Source of the DNA: Symbiotaphrina buchneri
Taxonomy: Eukaryota > Ascomycota > Symbiotaphrinales > Symbiotaphrinaceae
Assembly: GCA_001599915.1 (NCBI GenBank)
Contig: BCIG01000025.1
Location: 310,001-374,000 of the forward strand
Reading direction: 5' to 3'
Length of the DNA stretch: 64,000 nucleotides
The stretch's first letter is position 1. Each line of letters opens with the position of its first letter. Position numbers and translations under genes: made by a program. Below, piece after piece: positions 10,771-21,694 of this stretch. Under the pieces are notes generated by a model that saw nothing but the letters and a program-made list of their open reading frames with translations, was not told the origin of the DNA and did not search any database.

Positions 10771-12167
10771 AAGGGGCGACATGCAGAAGTCCGGCCTTTT
10801 ATCGAAGGTTGCCGGCGAGTGAAGTGGCGGGAGGGATTATTAATGTGAACAACGACCAACTTTGTAACACTCCTTTTTGTACCATAGGATCTTTGTGATG
10901 TTCTGATGACACTTCTTCACACCGGCTCTAGGGAATGGATACTTGGAAAAGTCGGGTCAAGTGCAGAAAACCACTACTTAGTTATAATGTGCAAAGACCC
11001 CATTAGTTTTAAAACAAACAATTGAGAGGTCCACGACAAAGATATCTGGCATGGGGATTGCGATTGATCCAAGTTGTGGATGCCTTGTAATGGAATTCCA
11101 TTTCGCCATACGGTAACAGATTGTTGCAGAATGTAACGATCGGACAGGGAGCGTCACTTAGTCCAAGCAGCCTTAGCAGATTTGGTGATCACAGGTATTG
11201 GTACTCGAATGGCGGTCTGATGGAGATGAACCCCGTGACGAAGCTCCCAGAAATGACCGGGCAGCATCAGGTCGTGCCATGTCTGTTGACGGACCAAGTT
11301 CGAGACTCTTTCCGAATCTGCATGGCAATAATGGTGAGGCCTTCAGCAGGTTACCTAATATAAAGAAGTTGCTAGCCCAACAGCGGTGAAGCCTCAAGAA
11401 GTCAAAGCAAGCGAGCATCAGCCGAACCCTCGTCACTTGACAGTTGACAGTTGCAGTTGACAGTTTCACGACTAAGATGTTGTCGACGGTACGTCGTAGG
11501 TAGAATTATGAATCATTAAATTAATGTAGTTTGCGTGAACTATCAAAAATGTACCTTTAAACACATACATATATATAGCTTCGTACAGTGCTATCCTTTA
11601 CTACCTCGTGCCTGACGAAGCGACTGCCCGATGACGTCCTATCCTTTACTACCTCGTGCCTGACGAAGCGACTGCCCGATGACGTCTGCCAGACACCTTG
11701 TGTTTGTGTGTGTTCTGATCACTGCTGCAGTCACCAGTGCGGCCTTGGGCCCTGTGCTTCGGGCATCATCCTTTCCCGAACGAGTGATTCCCCCCAGCCT
11801 GTTTCAGGTTGACCACGACCAACCACCACCACCACCTCACCGACCTCATCTCTTCCTACAACTACCTCTCTAAATATCACACATCTTTCATCATCTTCAA
11901 TACTCCGGCATCGAATTCCTCCTCTGTCGGTCCCATCCCTTACTGCGCGCCCTCCCTCTTCTCCAGTCTCCAAGCTGATGCACTGCATCGGTCCTGAAGG
12001 TCCACCCTCGCCAATCAAAGCGCTCATACCTTAGCTCCTCCACCGACTCGTTCATCCCCGCCACCTATCCCTCTCCCGACCCTTGTAAATCCGCGTCGTC
12101 ATCACTCATACCCTGAGAAGACGGGCGATTCCCTCAACGGGTGCTACACCGGCCGAGTGCAGCTTCG
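10771..12167. other. Intergenic spacer with CT-rich leader
   Basis: About 1.4 kb. It holds the terminator of the But2 gene, a 48-bp tandem duplication (11591-11686), and, from about 11800, a CACC- and CT-rich tract typical of a fungal 5' leader for the next gene. No coding region recognised. Confidence 0.6.
11591..11686. repeat. Perfect 48-bp tandem duplication
   Basis: Copies 11591-11638 and 11639-11686 are identical. Each contains ctgacgaagcgactgcccg and ends in GATGACGTC, a CRE/ATF-like half site, so the site is doubled upstream of the gene at 12168. Confidence 0.95.
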
Positions 12168-13637
12168 ATGGCGTACGGTGATCCATATCGCTCTTCCACT
12201 GGGGACCTGGGTCGCGGAGGCCCTCGAGCTTCCCAGCGTTGGGACCGTGAGAGGTTCGAGAGCTTTGCAAACCCTCGTGGCGGCTATACCCGAGAATACG
12301 ATGAAGAGCGAGACGTCAAGTACGCTGGCGGCCGCTTTGAAGAACGTGAACGCTTCGTCGAGGAAGATCGATACGGCCGACCTCGTCGTCGGTCCATGTA
12401 CCTTGATGACAATGACAGCCCGCCTCCCCGTCGCTCACCTATCGTTGAGCAGGGTTACGGCCCCCCAGCGCGTCGGCCGCGTCCACAGTTTGTCCGCCGA
12501 CAGTCATCACTCGACACGTTCGATCGGCGCCCAATGCCGAGGTATGGGGATAAGGAGTTGGAGGTGATTCCTGTGCAACTTCCACCCAAGCGTATGATCG
12601 AGACGGCACCGCGACGCCGCCGCGAGATGGAATATGAGGAAATCAAAGTTGTGGATTCCGAGAGGTACGCCGAGGACGAGTACCGACGCCCACCTCGTCG
12701 TCGAAGCTTCGACCGGTTGGACTATGAGGAGGAGTACGCAGAGGAACCCTCTTTCCCCAGGCGTGGTAAGACACGCATGCCGCGACGGCTTGCCAACCCG
12801 AAAGCTGTCATCGCCCTTGGCTACCCATTCGAGGAGGAAGTAGGTAGGCTATTTGCTTCCGGTTGGACCTTTACTTATATCATCATAGGGAGAGACTATT
12901 ATCATATTGCAAGCCTTGGGTAAAGAACAGATTGACCAAGTTGTACGCGTCAGCGAACAGATGACGGAAAGTAAGTGCTGCGCTGGAGAGCCGTGCTCCT
13001 CTCTTACTCACGTCAAGCACTAGGCCGGACTACGTACGCGTATCCCAGAGAGCCACAGATGATCGAGCCGCCTCCAATGGCCATGCCTCCTCCACCGCCT
13101 CCACCACCTCCTGCTGGATGGGCTCCACCACCGCCGCCGCCCGCCGAGTTCTATGAGAGGAGAACTACTGAGATCGTTCGTCCTGCCTCGCCGCAATGGC
13201 CTGCCCCTCTCCCACCTCCACCAGTCCCGATGGAAGTGATTGAACGGAGCGTACGTGGCGAGTCACCGAGAGGTCGATCAAGGCGAGATTCGTCCCCAGG
13301 TGGACGCACGCGGCGTGGCGCTAGCTCCCCTTCGACCACCACGCGTTACGAGCGCAAGGTCATCAACGGCGGAGAAGAGTCCAACGGTATTGGTGGACCT
13401 CTAAGCATGGTACTTCCAGAGAGGCGCAAGAACGAGGAGAGCATCAAGGCCGAGATCAAGGCTCTGGAAGCCGAAAAGAAGGCTTTGAAGTATGAACGCG
13501 AGTACGAGAAAGAGCAACGGCGAGCTAAAGAATATCGCGAGAGCGGCAGCGACGTGGTCAAGTCTTCGCGGCCGAGGAGCAAATCTGTGGTCATCGAGAA
13601 GGATCGCAAGGGTAGGATGAGCCTGGTTGCTAAGTAA
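12168..13637 (+). CDS. Proline- and charge-rich protein with conserved YPFEEEG core and C-terminal coiled coil
   Basis: Uncharacterised fungal protein of 455 residues, probably of the DUF8035 type. Exons: 12168..12839, 12889..12970, 13024..13637. The N-terminal half is rich in Arg, Asp, Glu and Tyr. The one ordered stretch spans two junctions: ALGYPFEEE-GETIIILQALGKEQIDQVVRVSEQM-TES. It is followed by a polyproline block (PPPPPPPPPAGWAPPPPPP), an RS-like patch (RGRSRRDSSPGGRTRR) and an acidic/basic coiled coil (SIKAEIKALEAEKKALKYEREYEKEQRR). No signal peptide or membrane segment. Polyproline plus coiled coil suggests a scaffold or actin/SH3-linked protein, but that is only inference. The ATG at 12168 is chosen because the conserved reading starts soon after; an earlier in-frame ATG at 12141 is possible. 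Confidence 0.78.
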
Positions 13638-14242
13638 CGGGATTGATCGGACCCTGATACGGTGTTTTAGAGCGCCCGAACCCGAAACTTGTCGAAGCGA
13701 TGTTGGCGACCTTGACATAAGCCGATGTCCGATCGGGCCACTGGAGATCGACGCTGCTCTAGAAGAGGCGTTTCCTGCCTACGTTTACAATGTCTCTCGA
13801 AAGGAGCGGAGGCGGTCCTGAGTGGGCGCAACGTGAGAGTGTCCATCGGGCGGTCTTTCTCGCATGGGTAGATGGTTCATTTGCGGCCTTGCTGATTTTC
13901 TCCTGTCTGCGCTCATCTTCGTTTGTGATGTGGTTCATTTTCTTATTGACCAAATCCCTGCTTACTTACGCCGTCCTCTGCGAATATGGAAAAAGGGAGG
14001 CGAGGCGGAGACACTGTCACTTCTACAGCGTATGATGCCGCTGCATAAACGTCCTTTACGAAGATACGAGACTTCTGACACGTCTAATGACCTTGTACAT
14101 AACTAAACGGCCTGTGCGATGCCCCTTTCCTAAACGTGTTCGCTTTTCCCAGAAGACTCCTGCTAAAATGCAACACGCCGTGTCTGTAAGCCCCTATTCA
14201 TGTACGCCATACAACCCATGACCAAAGTACAGACGGTGTGGG
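13638..14242. other. Convergent intergenic spacer
   Basis: 3' regions of the coiled-coil gene (+) and HRQ1 (-). Short open frames such as 13790-14106 lack family features. No other feature seen. Confidence 0.55.
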
Positions 14243-17200
14243 TCACTCAGCCGGCTCGTCTTTTATGAGCGTCACGGGCTCCGTTGGGTGGCGCATCGGC
14301 CCTGGCAAGTCGTCAAGTAGTACCGTCTCCGGTTCTTCCCTCTTAACCTCCAATACTTCGATCCGGTTTCCTCGACGGGGTCTGATCTCTTCTGCGGCAA
14401 CGACGGTCTCGATGCCAGCAGGTGTCGCCTCTTCCGGACCCCAGGGCAGAGCGTCGACGTCGATCTCCAAGCCGAGAAGGCTCTTGAGGATCACTTCACT
14501 GCCTGCCTTGCTCATCACCATGTTCGCTTCCTTGCACCGCTCGCTGCAGACGCACTCGACACAGCCCTCGTGACAGTGACAGGCCGACACCCTGGCACAT
14601 GCCTGTTGCAACAATAAGTCCACGAACTCGAAGGCTTTCGCTGCTATACCAGACCCGCTGGCGCCGCCTTTGGCATCGTAGAACGTCAACCGCGCCGGCC
14701 GCTTTCGCGATGTCTCGCGCTTAGCAAACTCCTTGATGGCGTTTTTGCACTCGGTTCGCACATCCCCCGGCATGCTGATGACAAAATTGGGCATCAAGGA
14801 CAAGATGGCATGTTCGGCAGCATGGATTGCGCCAGCGACGTTCAGGCGTCGGGAGTTGAGGATGTCCAGCGCAGAGCGTGGCACATCTAGCCACATCCCT
14901 TTCGACATTATCTCAATGGGTGGGTTATCGACGGCAACCGCATCCAAGATTCGACCCCGCTTGTCCACTTTGAAGAAGCCAAACACGACCTGGCGCACTT
15001 TGATAGCCCCGAAGAATGCTCTTGATAACGAACTCGGGATACGACGAATGGCTTCCGTCTCGATAGGGTCGATATCCGTGAAGTCTCGTTGCTGAGTCGT
15101 CCAGTCAATCTTTACAAATTCCACTTTAGCGATTTTGTTGTCCGGCGAGAATTCTTTGACAAGATAGGTGCGTCCTTGGTGAAGGAATATGCCACCTTCG
15201 TAAACCGTAAAGAAAGCCCGCGAGGGTTCAACCTCTTCTAGGACGACGTTACGCCCGTTCGTGATGTCGATAATGGCGAAATGACCATCCTCGGTATCCC
15301 GAATCGCAACAAACTTTGATGGGTAAGGCCTGAACCGCTCGCTGCAGTGGTAAAAGCCCAAGTTCCCTTTTGCTAAACGTTCTTCCGCTATCTCCTGAAG
15401 ATTCTTTCCAAAATACAGTTTGTCTTCCTCCGGTCGTATCGGCATCTCATACGCGGCGCATTGTATATGGCCTTCCAGTACCAGCATGTTTTGAAGATCA
15501 ACCTGAAGTTCGCAATTGGGCTTTGTGAAAATCTCATCCGGGTTCTGCATGTAATATTGATCTGTTGGGAAGCAATCACCGACGAGGACGGAAAGCGAGT
15601 CTCTATTGCGTCGGCCAGCCCGGCCGCTCTGTTGCCGAAGATTCGCTATACTGTAAGGAAAACCGGCGCTGATGACAGCATCCAGAGATCCGATGTCAAC
15701 GCCTAGCTCCAAAGCTGTTGTGGCAACAATTCCCAGGAGTTTGCCCTCAAACATCTCCTTCTCAATCTTGCGTCGGTCTTGAGGAGTGTAACCTCCTCTG
15801 TAACCCATGACACGAGCCATGACCTCAGGGCGTCCAAGATCGTTCAATGCAGTCTTCACGGCTCCTACTAATGCTTCACATTGCTTTCGCACTCTGCAGA
15901 ATGCGATTACTCTCACGCCACGAAGGATGAGTTGGCAGAAAAGCCTTGCTGTCTCGGCAATAGAGTCCCCGCGACCTGAGGAGGGATCACCAGGGTCCTT
16001 GAACGGCGTATTCCAACAGATGAACTCTTTCCTGCCCGATGGTGAACCGTCAAAATCAATCAGCTTCACGTCATCGACGCCAAACACAGTCTTCATATGT
16101 TCTTCAGGATTGGCAACTGTAGCAGAACAGGAGATGAACTTGATGTTGTTATTTCCCAGCGCAGCGCATATCCTCCTCAAGCGCCTCATGATGAAAGCGA
16201 CGTGTGCACCCAACAGGCCATTGTACACATGCAGCTCGTCCACCACCACGAATCTGAGGTTGCGCAGAAATTTCCTCCAAGCCTCTTCTTGTGGTAGGAG
16301 CGTGATGTGAAGCATGTCTGGGTTTGTGAAGATGATTCTTGCTTCGTCGCGAATCAGATTACGGTCATTCATGGGAGTGTCGCCATCGAATGTCTCCACT
16401 AGGATATCTTCCAGGCCATCCATGAAGCGGAGCAGATCCTTTAGGCTTCGCCGTTGGTCTTGTGCCAATGCCTTAGTCGGAAAGATGTACATTGCTCTGG
16501 TCTCATGGTCCTTTTCAAGCTCATGTAGGACAGGAATTTGATATATGAGTGACTTCCCTGAGCTAGTGGACGTAGCAACAATGGCATGATGACCTTCGTA
16601 AAGATGATTGATGGCTTCGGCCTGATGAGAATAAAGCTGCGAGATATTCCGCGTATTGTATAAGGCATTGACCATGTTCTGTGAGAGTTGGAAGATAAGA
16701 TCTCCATATACTGCAGGTTGCGGATCGAACACCCTATGACCATCTGGCACAATCTGCGCAGTGTACCAATCAGCAGTCTTTATCTCCTCAATAATCTCGG
16801 CAATGGGTTTCCTCTCATCCGGTATGCGTGGTGGGAGTCTTGAAATCCGCGGACCAGGTGATTCCACCACACTCTCCGCAGGCTTGGGTATGTATGCCTC
16901 CGATTCGCGCTTTATTGTTTCCACAGGATCTTGGGTCCGCGCAGAACACTCATTTAGAAAGCCGTTCACAGCTGATCTAAACTTGGAGTTTCTCTTTTCA
17001 ATCAGTTTGGTCATCTGCTTCTGACTGAAGACAGGCATCTTCAGGTCTTCGTCCCTGAGCCTCCTGACAGGCTTAGTGGGCTCACCGGTTTTGTTATGCT
17101 GCACTTGCCGCTTCAGATCTCCGTCGATGAACTCAAACAGCAGAAGCTCCTTTGATGCATTATTGCTGGTTTTCTCCGAAGGCGAGAGATCCGTATGAGC

Positions 17201-17734
17201 TGCGGATCTACTTCTTCGTCCGGTAAGAGCATCTTCCTCTCCAAGTACATTTACTTGTAGCATTGCTTCATCGACATATGCGAAGTTGATGCCCCGCGGG
17301 ACAAGGGCCTTGATCTGCGCGATATCCTCTACCAGAAGTTCTCTCTTGATGTGCCCTTCCACTGCAGCCTTGATGTTCTCAAACGTAGTCGCAAGGTGCT
17401 TTCGAGTGCAACAGAAGGTGAAGACTAGATTCAACGCTCGGTGCGTCTGAGCGAGCCCTGTAAAATGTTCCGGCCATGGAGTGGACTCCTCGATCACACT
17501 GGTCGTAGACGATGCTCTGGAGATCGCTGGAGGTATCTCCTGCAGCTTCGATCTACCCCTGGGCCTTTTCCTTCCATCATGGAGCTTGGTCGGAACGGTG
17601 GCGATGGTGGAAGATGTCGTGGCACTGGGGGACGTGGGCTCTGAACCAGGCTCAGCCGTAACCACTTCAGCAGAACTGCGTCTTCTCTTCCTTATCCGCT
17701 GGTTCGACACCGTCGCCGCTTGTAAACGGGCCAT
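14243..17734 (-). CDS. HRQ1: ATP-dependent DNA helicase Hrq1 (RecQ4-like)
   Basis: RecQ4-like 3'-5' DNA helicase acting in genome stability and crosslink repair. Single exon of 1163 residues, ATG at 17734, within the family's range. The N-terminal ~320 residues are poorly conserved. The helicase core is complete: Walker A ATSTSSGKS (about 387-395), motif II DELH (about 499-502), motif III SCSAT (about 535), motif IV AFCRVRKQ (about 611), motif V TTALELGVDIG (about 672) and motif VI QQSGRAGRR (about 701-709). Toward the C-terminus lies the Hrq1-specific Cys/His cluster with CHCHEGCVECVCSERC (about 1052-1067) in the DUF1998 region. It ends in an acidic tail with DDLPGPM and VTLIKDEP. No frame damage is seen. 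ROT1 follows downstream on the same strand. Confidence 0.96.
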   Translation of the reverse strand: MARLQAATVSNQRIRKRRRSSAEVVTAEPGSEPTSPSATTSSTIATVPTKLHDGRKRPRGRSKLQEIPPAISRASSTTSVIEESTPWPEHFTGLAQTHRALNLVFTFCCTRKHLATTFENIKAAVEGHIKRELLVEDIAQIKALVPRGINFAYVDEAMLQVNVLGEEDALTGRRSRSAAHTDLSPSEKTSNNASKELLLFEFIDGDLKRQVQHNKTGEPTKPVRRLRDEDLKMPVFSQKQMTKLIEKRNSKFRSAVNGFLNECSARTQDPVETIKRESEAYIPKPAESVVESPGPRISRLPPRIPDERKPIAEIIEEIKTADWYTAQIVPDGHRVFDPQPAVYGDLIFQLSQNMVNALYNTRNISQLYSHQAEAINHLYEGHHAIVATSTSSGKSLIYQIPVLHELEKDHETRAMYIFPTKALAQDQRRSLKDLLRFMDGLEDILVETFDGDTPMNDRNLIRDEARIIFTNPDMLHITLLPQEEAWRKFLRNLRFVVVDELHVYNGLLGAHVAFIMRRLRRICAALGNNNIKFISCSATVANPEEHMKTVFGVDDVKLIDFDGSPSGRKEFICWNTPFKDPGDPSSGRGDSIAETARLFCQLILRGVRVIAFCRVRKQCEALVGAVKTALNDLGRPEVMARVMGYRGGYTPQDRRKIEKEMFEGKLLGIVATTALELGVDIGSLDAVISAGFPYSIANLRQQSGRAGRRNRDSLSVLVGDCFPTDQYYMQNPDEIFTKPNCELQVDLQNMLVLEGHIQCAAYEMPIRPEEDKLYFGKNLQEIAEERLAKGNLGFYHCSERFRPYPSKFVAIRDTEDGHFAIIDITNGRNVVLEEVEPSRAFFTVYEGGIFLHQGRTYLVKEFSPDNKIAKVEFVKIDWTTQQRDFTDIDPIETEAIRRIPSSLSRAFFGAIKVRQVVFGFFKVDKRGRILDAVAVDNPPIEIMSKGMWLDVPRSALDILNSRRLNVAGAIHAAEHAILSLMPNFVISMPGDVRTECKNAIKEFAKRETSRKRPARLTFYDAKGGASGSGIAAKAFEFVDLLLQQACARVSACHCHEGCVECVCSERCKEANMVMSKAGSEVILKSLLGLEIDVDALPWGPEEATPAGIETVVAAEEIRPRRGNRIEVLEVKREEPETVLLDDLPGPMRHPTEPVTLIKDEPAE

Positions 17735-18129
17735 GTTGTGGGCGACATCTGCCCTCCATCAGAGTAAGGGTATGTTATGCGAAAGCACAGTGATGAGCAG
17801 CCCAGGGATGCTCATGCGATCCGCTTCGCGTCTCAATTACCACCAGAAGTGACAAATGAGGTTCATGGACATTATAACGGTTACAAATCGCTTGTAATTT
17901 ATAAATGGGGCAATGCATTCTTAGTAGCTTGGCTGGAGATTATGAATTACTGGACCGATTCTTGAAGCCATTCCATGAATAATTTGAAGCAGCACACCAT
18001 CCCAAACACCTTAACAATGCGGTCTCGACGGCAGTCCCACACCACCATTTGTTCCCACTGCCCATAGATACAAAAAGACAAACTCTACTGATTGCGCCTG
18101 AATCGCCCGCTCTCAGACACTCTGACATA
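17735..18129. other. Intergenic spacer, HRQ1 5' / ROT1 3'
   Basis: About 395 bp holding the HRQ1 promoter and the ROT1 terminator region. A poorly conserved AT-rich stretch lies near 17870-17960. No gene seen. Confidence 0.55.
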
Positions 18130-19064
18130 TCAAAAGCAGAAATACCCGATGCTGCCCACTAAGGTCATGCCAACACCGATCCACCACCACCTATCAGCAT
18201 CAATGGGTTCAGCTCTCTTCTTGATAGCACGGTAGTTTAAGGGCCGCCCTTCTTCGAAACTTCTCTTCGAGTTACCCGTTGCAGTGGCTCCGGCGCCAGT
18301 CGAAGACGCGGTGGTCGGATTCAGTGTTTGCGTGGGTAACATCTCTGGAGGATTGTAGGCGATGTACATCGGGTTCATCGGAGACCCGTCGAACTGGTAC
18401 AGATCCAGTCGAAGCACATTGTGATACGAATCAGTGTAGACGGAGTACCGCTAGCGACCAGATCGGTCAGTACCATTGCCTCCGTAAAAGTAAAAGGGGA
18501 CCAACCTCGAAATATTCGGACTGATTATAACGAGTGTAGATTGAAGTCTTGTACTCGCAAGGATTCGACTGCAATTGCCGACCGTCAACGGCAATGGGAG
18601 TGAGCGTAAGCGATCCGTTGGAGTTGATCGTGTATGTGCCATGCTGCCACTGTATTATGCCTTGTGGACAAGCGGGTGTCGTCGCTGATCAAAGGATACC
18701 TCAGCGCGTGAAGTTGGACAGAAAGATGAAGAGGGCTTACGGTTGGAGACGGCTCTATAATAAGCCTCCTCATACCACCCGTCATCTGTGAAAGAATATG
18801 AGATGCCAGTGAGCGTCGGTTCGAAGAACTTTTCATTGACAGGATCGTAGAAGCCCTGAGAGACGTGAGAATATTAGCATCAGCGAGACGTATTGCGGAA
18901 AGAGCAACATATGGCTCCTTGCAGGCCAAACATACGGAGCCAGTCAAGACACTCTTCGATTTCGTAGTCCAAGTGCCAGTCAGTCCTGAGGAGGAAGACT
19001 GGCCAGTGACCAGGGAGGCGAGCCCCAGTCCTGCAACGAGAAAGGAGTAAAGCGACGAGGACAT
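18130..19064 (-). CDS. ROT1: ER protein Rot1
   Basis: Essential ER membrane chaperone needed for beta-1,6-glucan and wall protein maturation in yeasts. Exons (coding order): 19064..18936, 18855..18741, 18684..18506, 18450..18130, giving 247 residues. The signal peptide is [21 protein letters not shown]. The luminal domain reads [29 protein letters not shown], then [20 protein letters not shown], then [19 protein letters not shown], all classic Rot1 blocks joined across introns. A Ser/Thr-rich linker and a C-terminal membrane segment ([19 protein letters not shown]) close the protein. Introns are 55-80 nt; intron 2 is fixed by [10 protein letters not shown]. The start is the ATG next to the signal peptide rather than the one ten codons upstream. 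Confidence 0.95.
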
Positions 19065-19710
19065 GGCGTGTCCGTCGCGGATGACTTTGTACACCGGGAG
19101 CTATGGATTTGGCAATCTGCGTTTTGAGGTGGGCGCGATGAAGCGTGGATGGAAAGACTGTCTTGAATCAAGGGGAACAAGTTGGAGCGGAATAACGGCG
19201 GCGTCGTCAGACCCAGAGCCTCTTTCCTCTTCCCTGCATTTGCGCCTGCACAGCCTGTTCCTGTTTCAACCGCAGTACTCGAGTACGCGTACCTTACCTT
19301 ACCTTACCTTACTTGTCGTTACCGCCACCTCCTCCTTAGAAAATACCTAGGTACCTGGTACGAGGCGCGGTGCCACGCGATACCCAAGGGAGGTATAGCG
19401 GCGATCAAGAAGCCAAACCTCCGGGACTTGTACAAGTCCCTTACAAAGGAGTGCCATACTTACCTCACTTGTTCGAACGCTCTTTTTTGAACATCTCGCG
19501 GGCCGTACTCCATCCAGGCTCTTCGTATTGTAGGTAGTAATGTTAAGCTGACGCTGCCTACAATAAGGTGCCTACCTAGTTCGGACGAGCAAGATAAAGA
19601 CGGGAGAGGTTCCCTGGGGAGCTCTGGCTTACGCATAGATACTATTCCACGAGCTTAACGGTCAAGATCCCACTCAGGCAACGTGCTATGTGACCGAGCT
19701 CCTGGCGAAT
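19065..19710. other. Divergent promoter region, ROT1 / 5-FTHF cyclo-ligase
   Basis: About 650 bp. Contains four tandem ACCTT units (19291-19310), the palindrome TACCTAGGTA at 19344-19353 and a GTACTCC-like site near 19507. No gene seen. Confidence 0.6.
19291..19310. repeat. Tandem ACCTT repeat (x4)
   Basis: Four perfect ACCTT units between divergent genes; one of several TACCTTA-type motifs in the spacers of this window. Confidence 0.9.
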
Positions 19711-20563
19711 ATGATGACGACCGCTGCTGGAGCTCTGCGTACAGCCAAGAATGATTTGAGACGGTCAATGAAAAGCATCCTGTCCAATGTCCATCCGGAA
19801 TCTGTCGACCTGCAATGTCTGCCGTCTGCACCCGCCCGCTCCATTGTGCACAAAACGACTGACCTCCTGTAGCTCGCAATGTTGCTGAAGTGTTGTTCTC
19901 TTTGCCAGAATACAAGGACGCCCGGAGGATAAGCATTTACCTTTCCATGCCCTCAGCAGAGATCTCCACCGCCGCTATAGTGGTCAATGCACTACGGCAA
20001 GGGAAGCAGGTGTTTGTGCCATATCTTCACAAGCCTGGTGTAACAGTACCAGGTAAGCAAACAAAAACTACGATGGATATGCTCGCCTTGCACTCCTTGG
20101 AGGATTACGAGGCTTTAAAGCCCGACAAGTGGGGCATACCGTCTCTAGATCCGCATTCGATCATCGGCAGGGAGAATTGTCTTGGCCATATCGGTCGGCG
20201 GCGTGAAGATCAAGTGGGCGTGGAAGAGGGTCCAGGCGGTCTGGATCTGATACTCATGCCTGGAGTGGCCTTCGACCGGAGTTTGAGACGATTGGGTCAC
20301 GGGAGAGGATTCTACGATTCATTTCTCCAGAAATATAGAGAGGAAAAGAGTAGAAGTCATAGGACGGGGATGCCTCTGCGCGGTAATTTCCCAAGAATAG
20401 AATTGACGCCACCGAGGCTAATTTTCGGGGACCTGCAGTTGGGTTGTCCCTCAAAGAACAATTGCTTCAAGAGGGGCAAGTCATTCCCACTGACGACCGC
20501 GACTGGCCCCTGGATGGCCTCATTGTCGGTGATGGACAGTATATTCGGGCATGGACCCCATGA
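19711..20563 (+). CDS. FAU1: 5-formyltetrahydrofolate cyclo-ligase
   Basis: Converts 5-formyl-THF to 5,10-methenyl-THF with ATP, in folate one-carbon metabolism. Exons: 19711..19816, 19873..20382, 20439..20563, total 246 residues. Typical blocks: LFSLPEYKDARRISIYLSMP with S.EI.T..IV, then GKQVFVPYLHK, then MPGVAFDRSLRRLGHGRGFYD, where GHGRGFYD stands for the usual G.G.GYYD substrate/phosphate loop. The last exon reads V-GLSLKEQLLQEG, then PTDDRDW, then GLIVGDG, as in the family, which fixes the 56-nt intron at 20383-20438. The first intron has a weaker donor (GTCTGC) but gives the expected LQ-SRNVAEVLF. A second ATG lies one codon downstream of the chosen start. No targeting signal is evident, so it is probably cytosolic. 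Confidence 0.93.
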
Positions 20564-20723
20564 GCGTCCTATGGTCTCCGTCCAGAGAAAGTACGTATAC
20601 AGCCAAAGACGACAGTCTTTTGTGGACTCGAATCTCATCTAGTTGAAGAGATCCCGGGGACCGACTGCCATGGAAAACCGAGTGCGGAAACTTTTGAACG
20701 CCGATCTAACCGCGGTCCAGACA

Positions 20724-21131
20724 TCACCCTTGTAGACTTTGAATAAGGGAGACATTATCGCCTTTTAGTAGAATTTGACCTGCATGAATCAGCCATCGGC
20801 TTCTGTCAACTGATCAAAGCAACATACCCAGATCTTTCCGCCGCTCTTCTTGGTCTTTTGTAGCCAATCTTACTTCTATCGCGTCATCAATCACAAGGTT
20901 CATGAACTCATCGAAGCCCTTAGGAGAGGTTAGCTGAGACAAAATAGAACGTCGCGCAACGAGAGACTGTTTTTGCGAACGCACTCTGATCTTGCCCTCT
21001 ATCCTGATGGCCAACTGCTCGTACAACCATATCTGGACAGTGGAATGTTGCTGCAGGAGCTTGAAGATGAAGTTGATGGGAGGCAGGAGAACTTTGCGTC
21101 CCCCTCCTCCTCCACCTCCACGACCAGACAT
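20724..21131 (-). CDS. SME1: Small nuclear ribonucleoprotein E (SmE)
   Basis: Sm-core protein of the spliceosomal U1, U2, U4 and U5 snRNPs. Exons: 21131..20985, 20918..20828, 20779..20724, giving 97 residues. The N-terminal Gly-rich MSGRGGGGGGGRK precedes the Sm1 motif (INFIFKLLQQHSTVQIWLYEQ...IRIEGKI). Sm2 is GFDEFMNLVIDDA.EV and ILLKGDNVSLI. Intron 1 (20919-20984) is 66 nt, a multiple of three, and has no stop, so an unspliced message would read 22 extra residues between beta strands. The family needs the spliced form KIR-GFDEF. Intron 2 (48 nt) rejoins DLG-QILLKGDN. Diverges from MTR10. Confidence 0.97.
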
Positions 21132-21694
21132 TCTGGCGTTCTTGTCAAGTGTTCGACTGTTGAGGACGGGACGGGATGTTTGAGCCGGTGGAACGTCTTT
21201 GCACGATATGAACAAAGGACGAGGAGTTCGCGATAGCTTTAGTCAGACGTCCGCAGGATTAGCCGCGTGGAATGCGATGACTTATGTTGCGAGCCTCCGG
21301 GAGTAGTTGTCTTGAAGAGCCGCGAACCTGACAGTCGTGCCTTCGCTCGGCCGCCGCGCAAAAGTTGAGCCAAGACTTTCACTGGTGGGAAACTGACGGA
21401 GCAGGTCACCGGTGCTGCACTTTGCACCACCACAATTTGTACAAAGCGTATCTTGGACCTCTTCTCAACCGTTCGCATTCAAAACAATAAACTTATCTCC
21501 ACCTCCCTGCACGATTTTATGAGCTGATTGATAGCATACTCCAACTCGTCCGCCTGGATGCTATCGCAGTGACACTATTTATGGTGCCCGCGTAGGTGAT
21601 CGCATGCCTCATGTCACCACTCTCCTGTACCACTTCCGTCGTTATTCCATAACTGCTTCGACGTCATCCTCCAACGCAGACAATAAGGCCGAAG
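21132..21694. other. Divergent promoter region, SME1 / MTR10
   Basis: About 560 bp of spacer. No gene-like open frame and no clear repeat seen. Confidence 0.5.
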
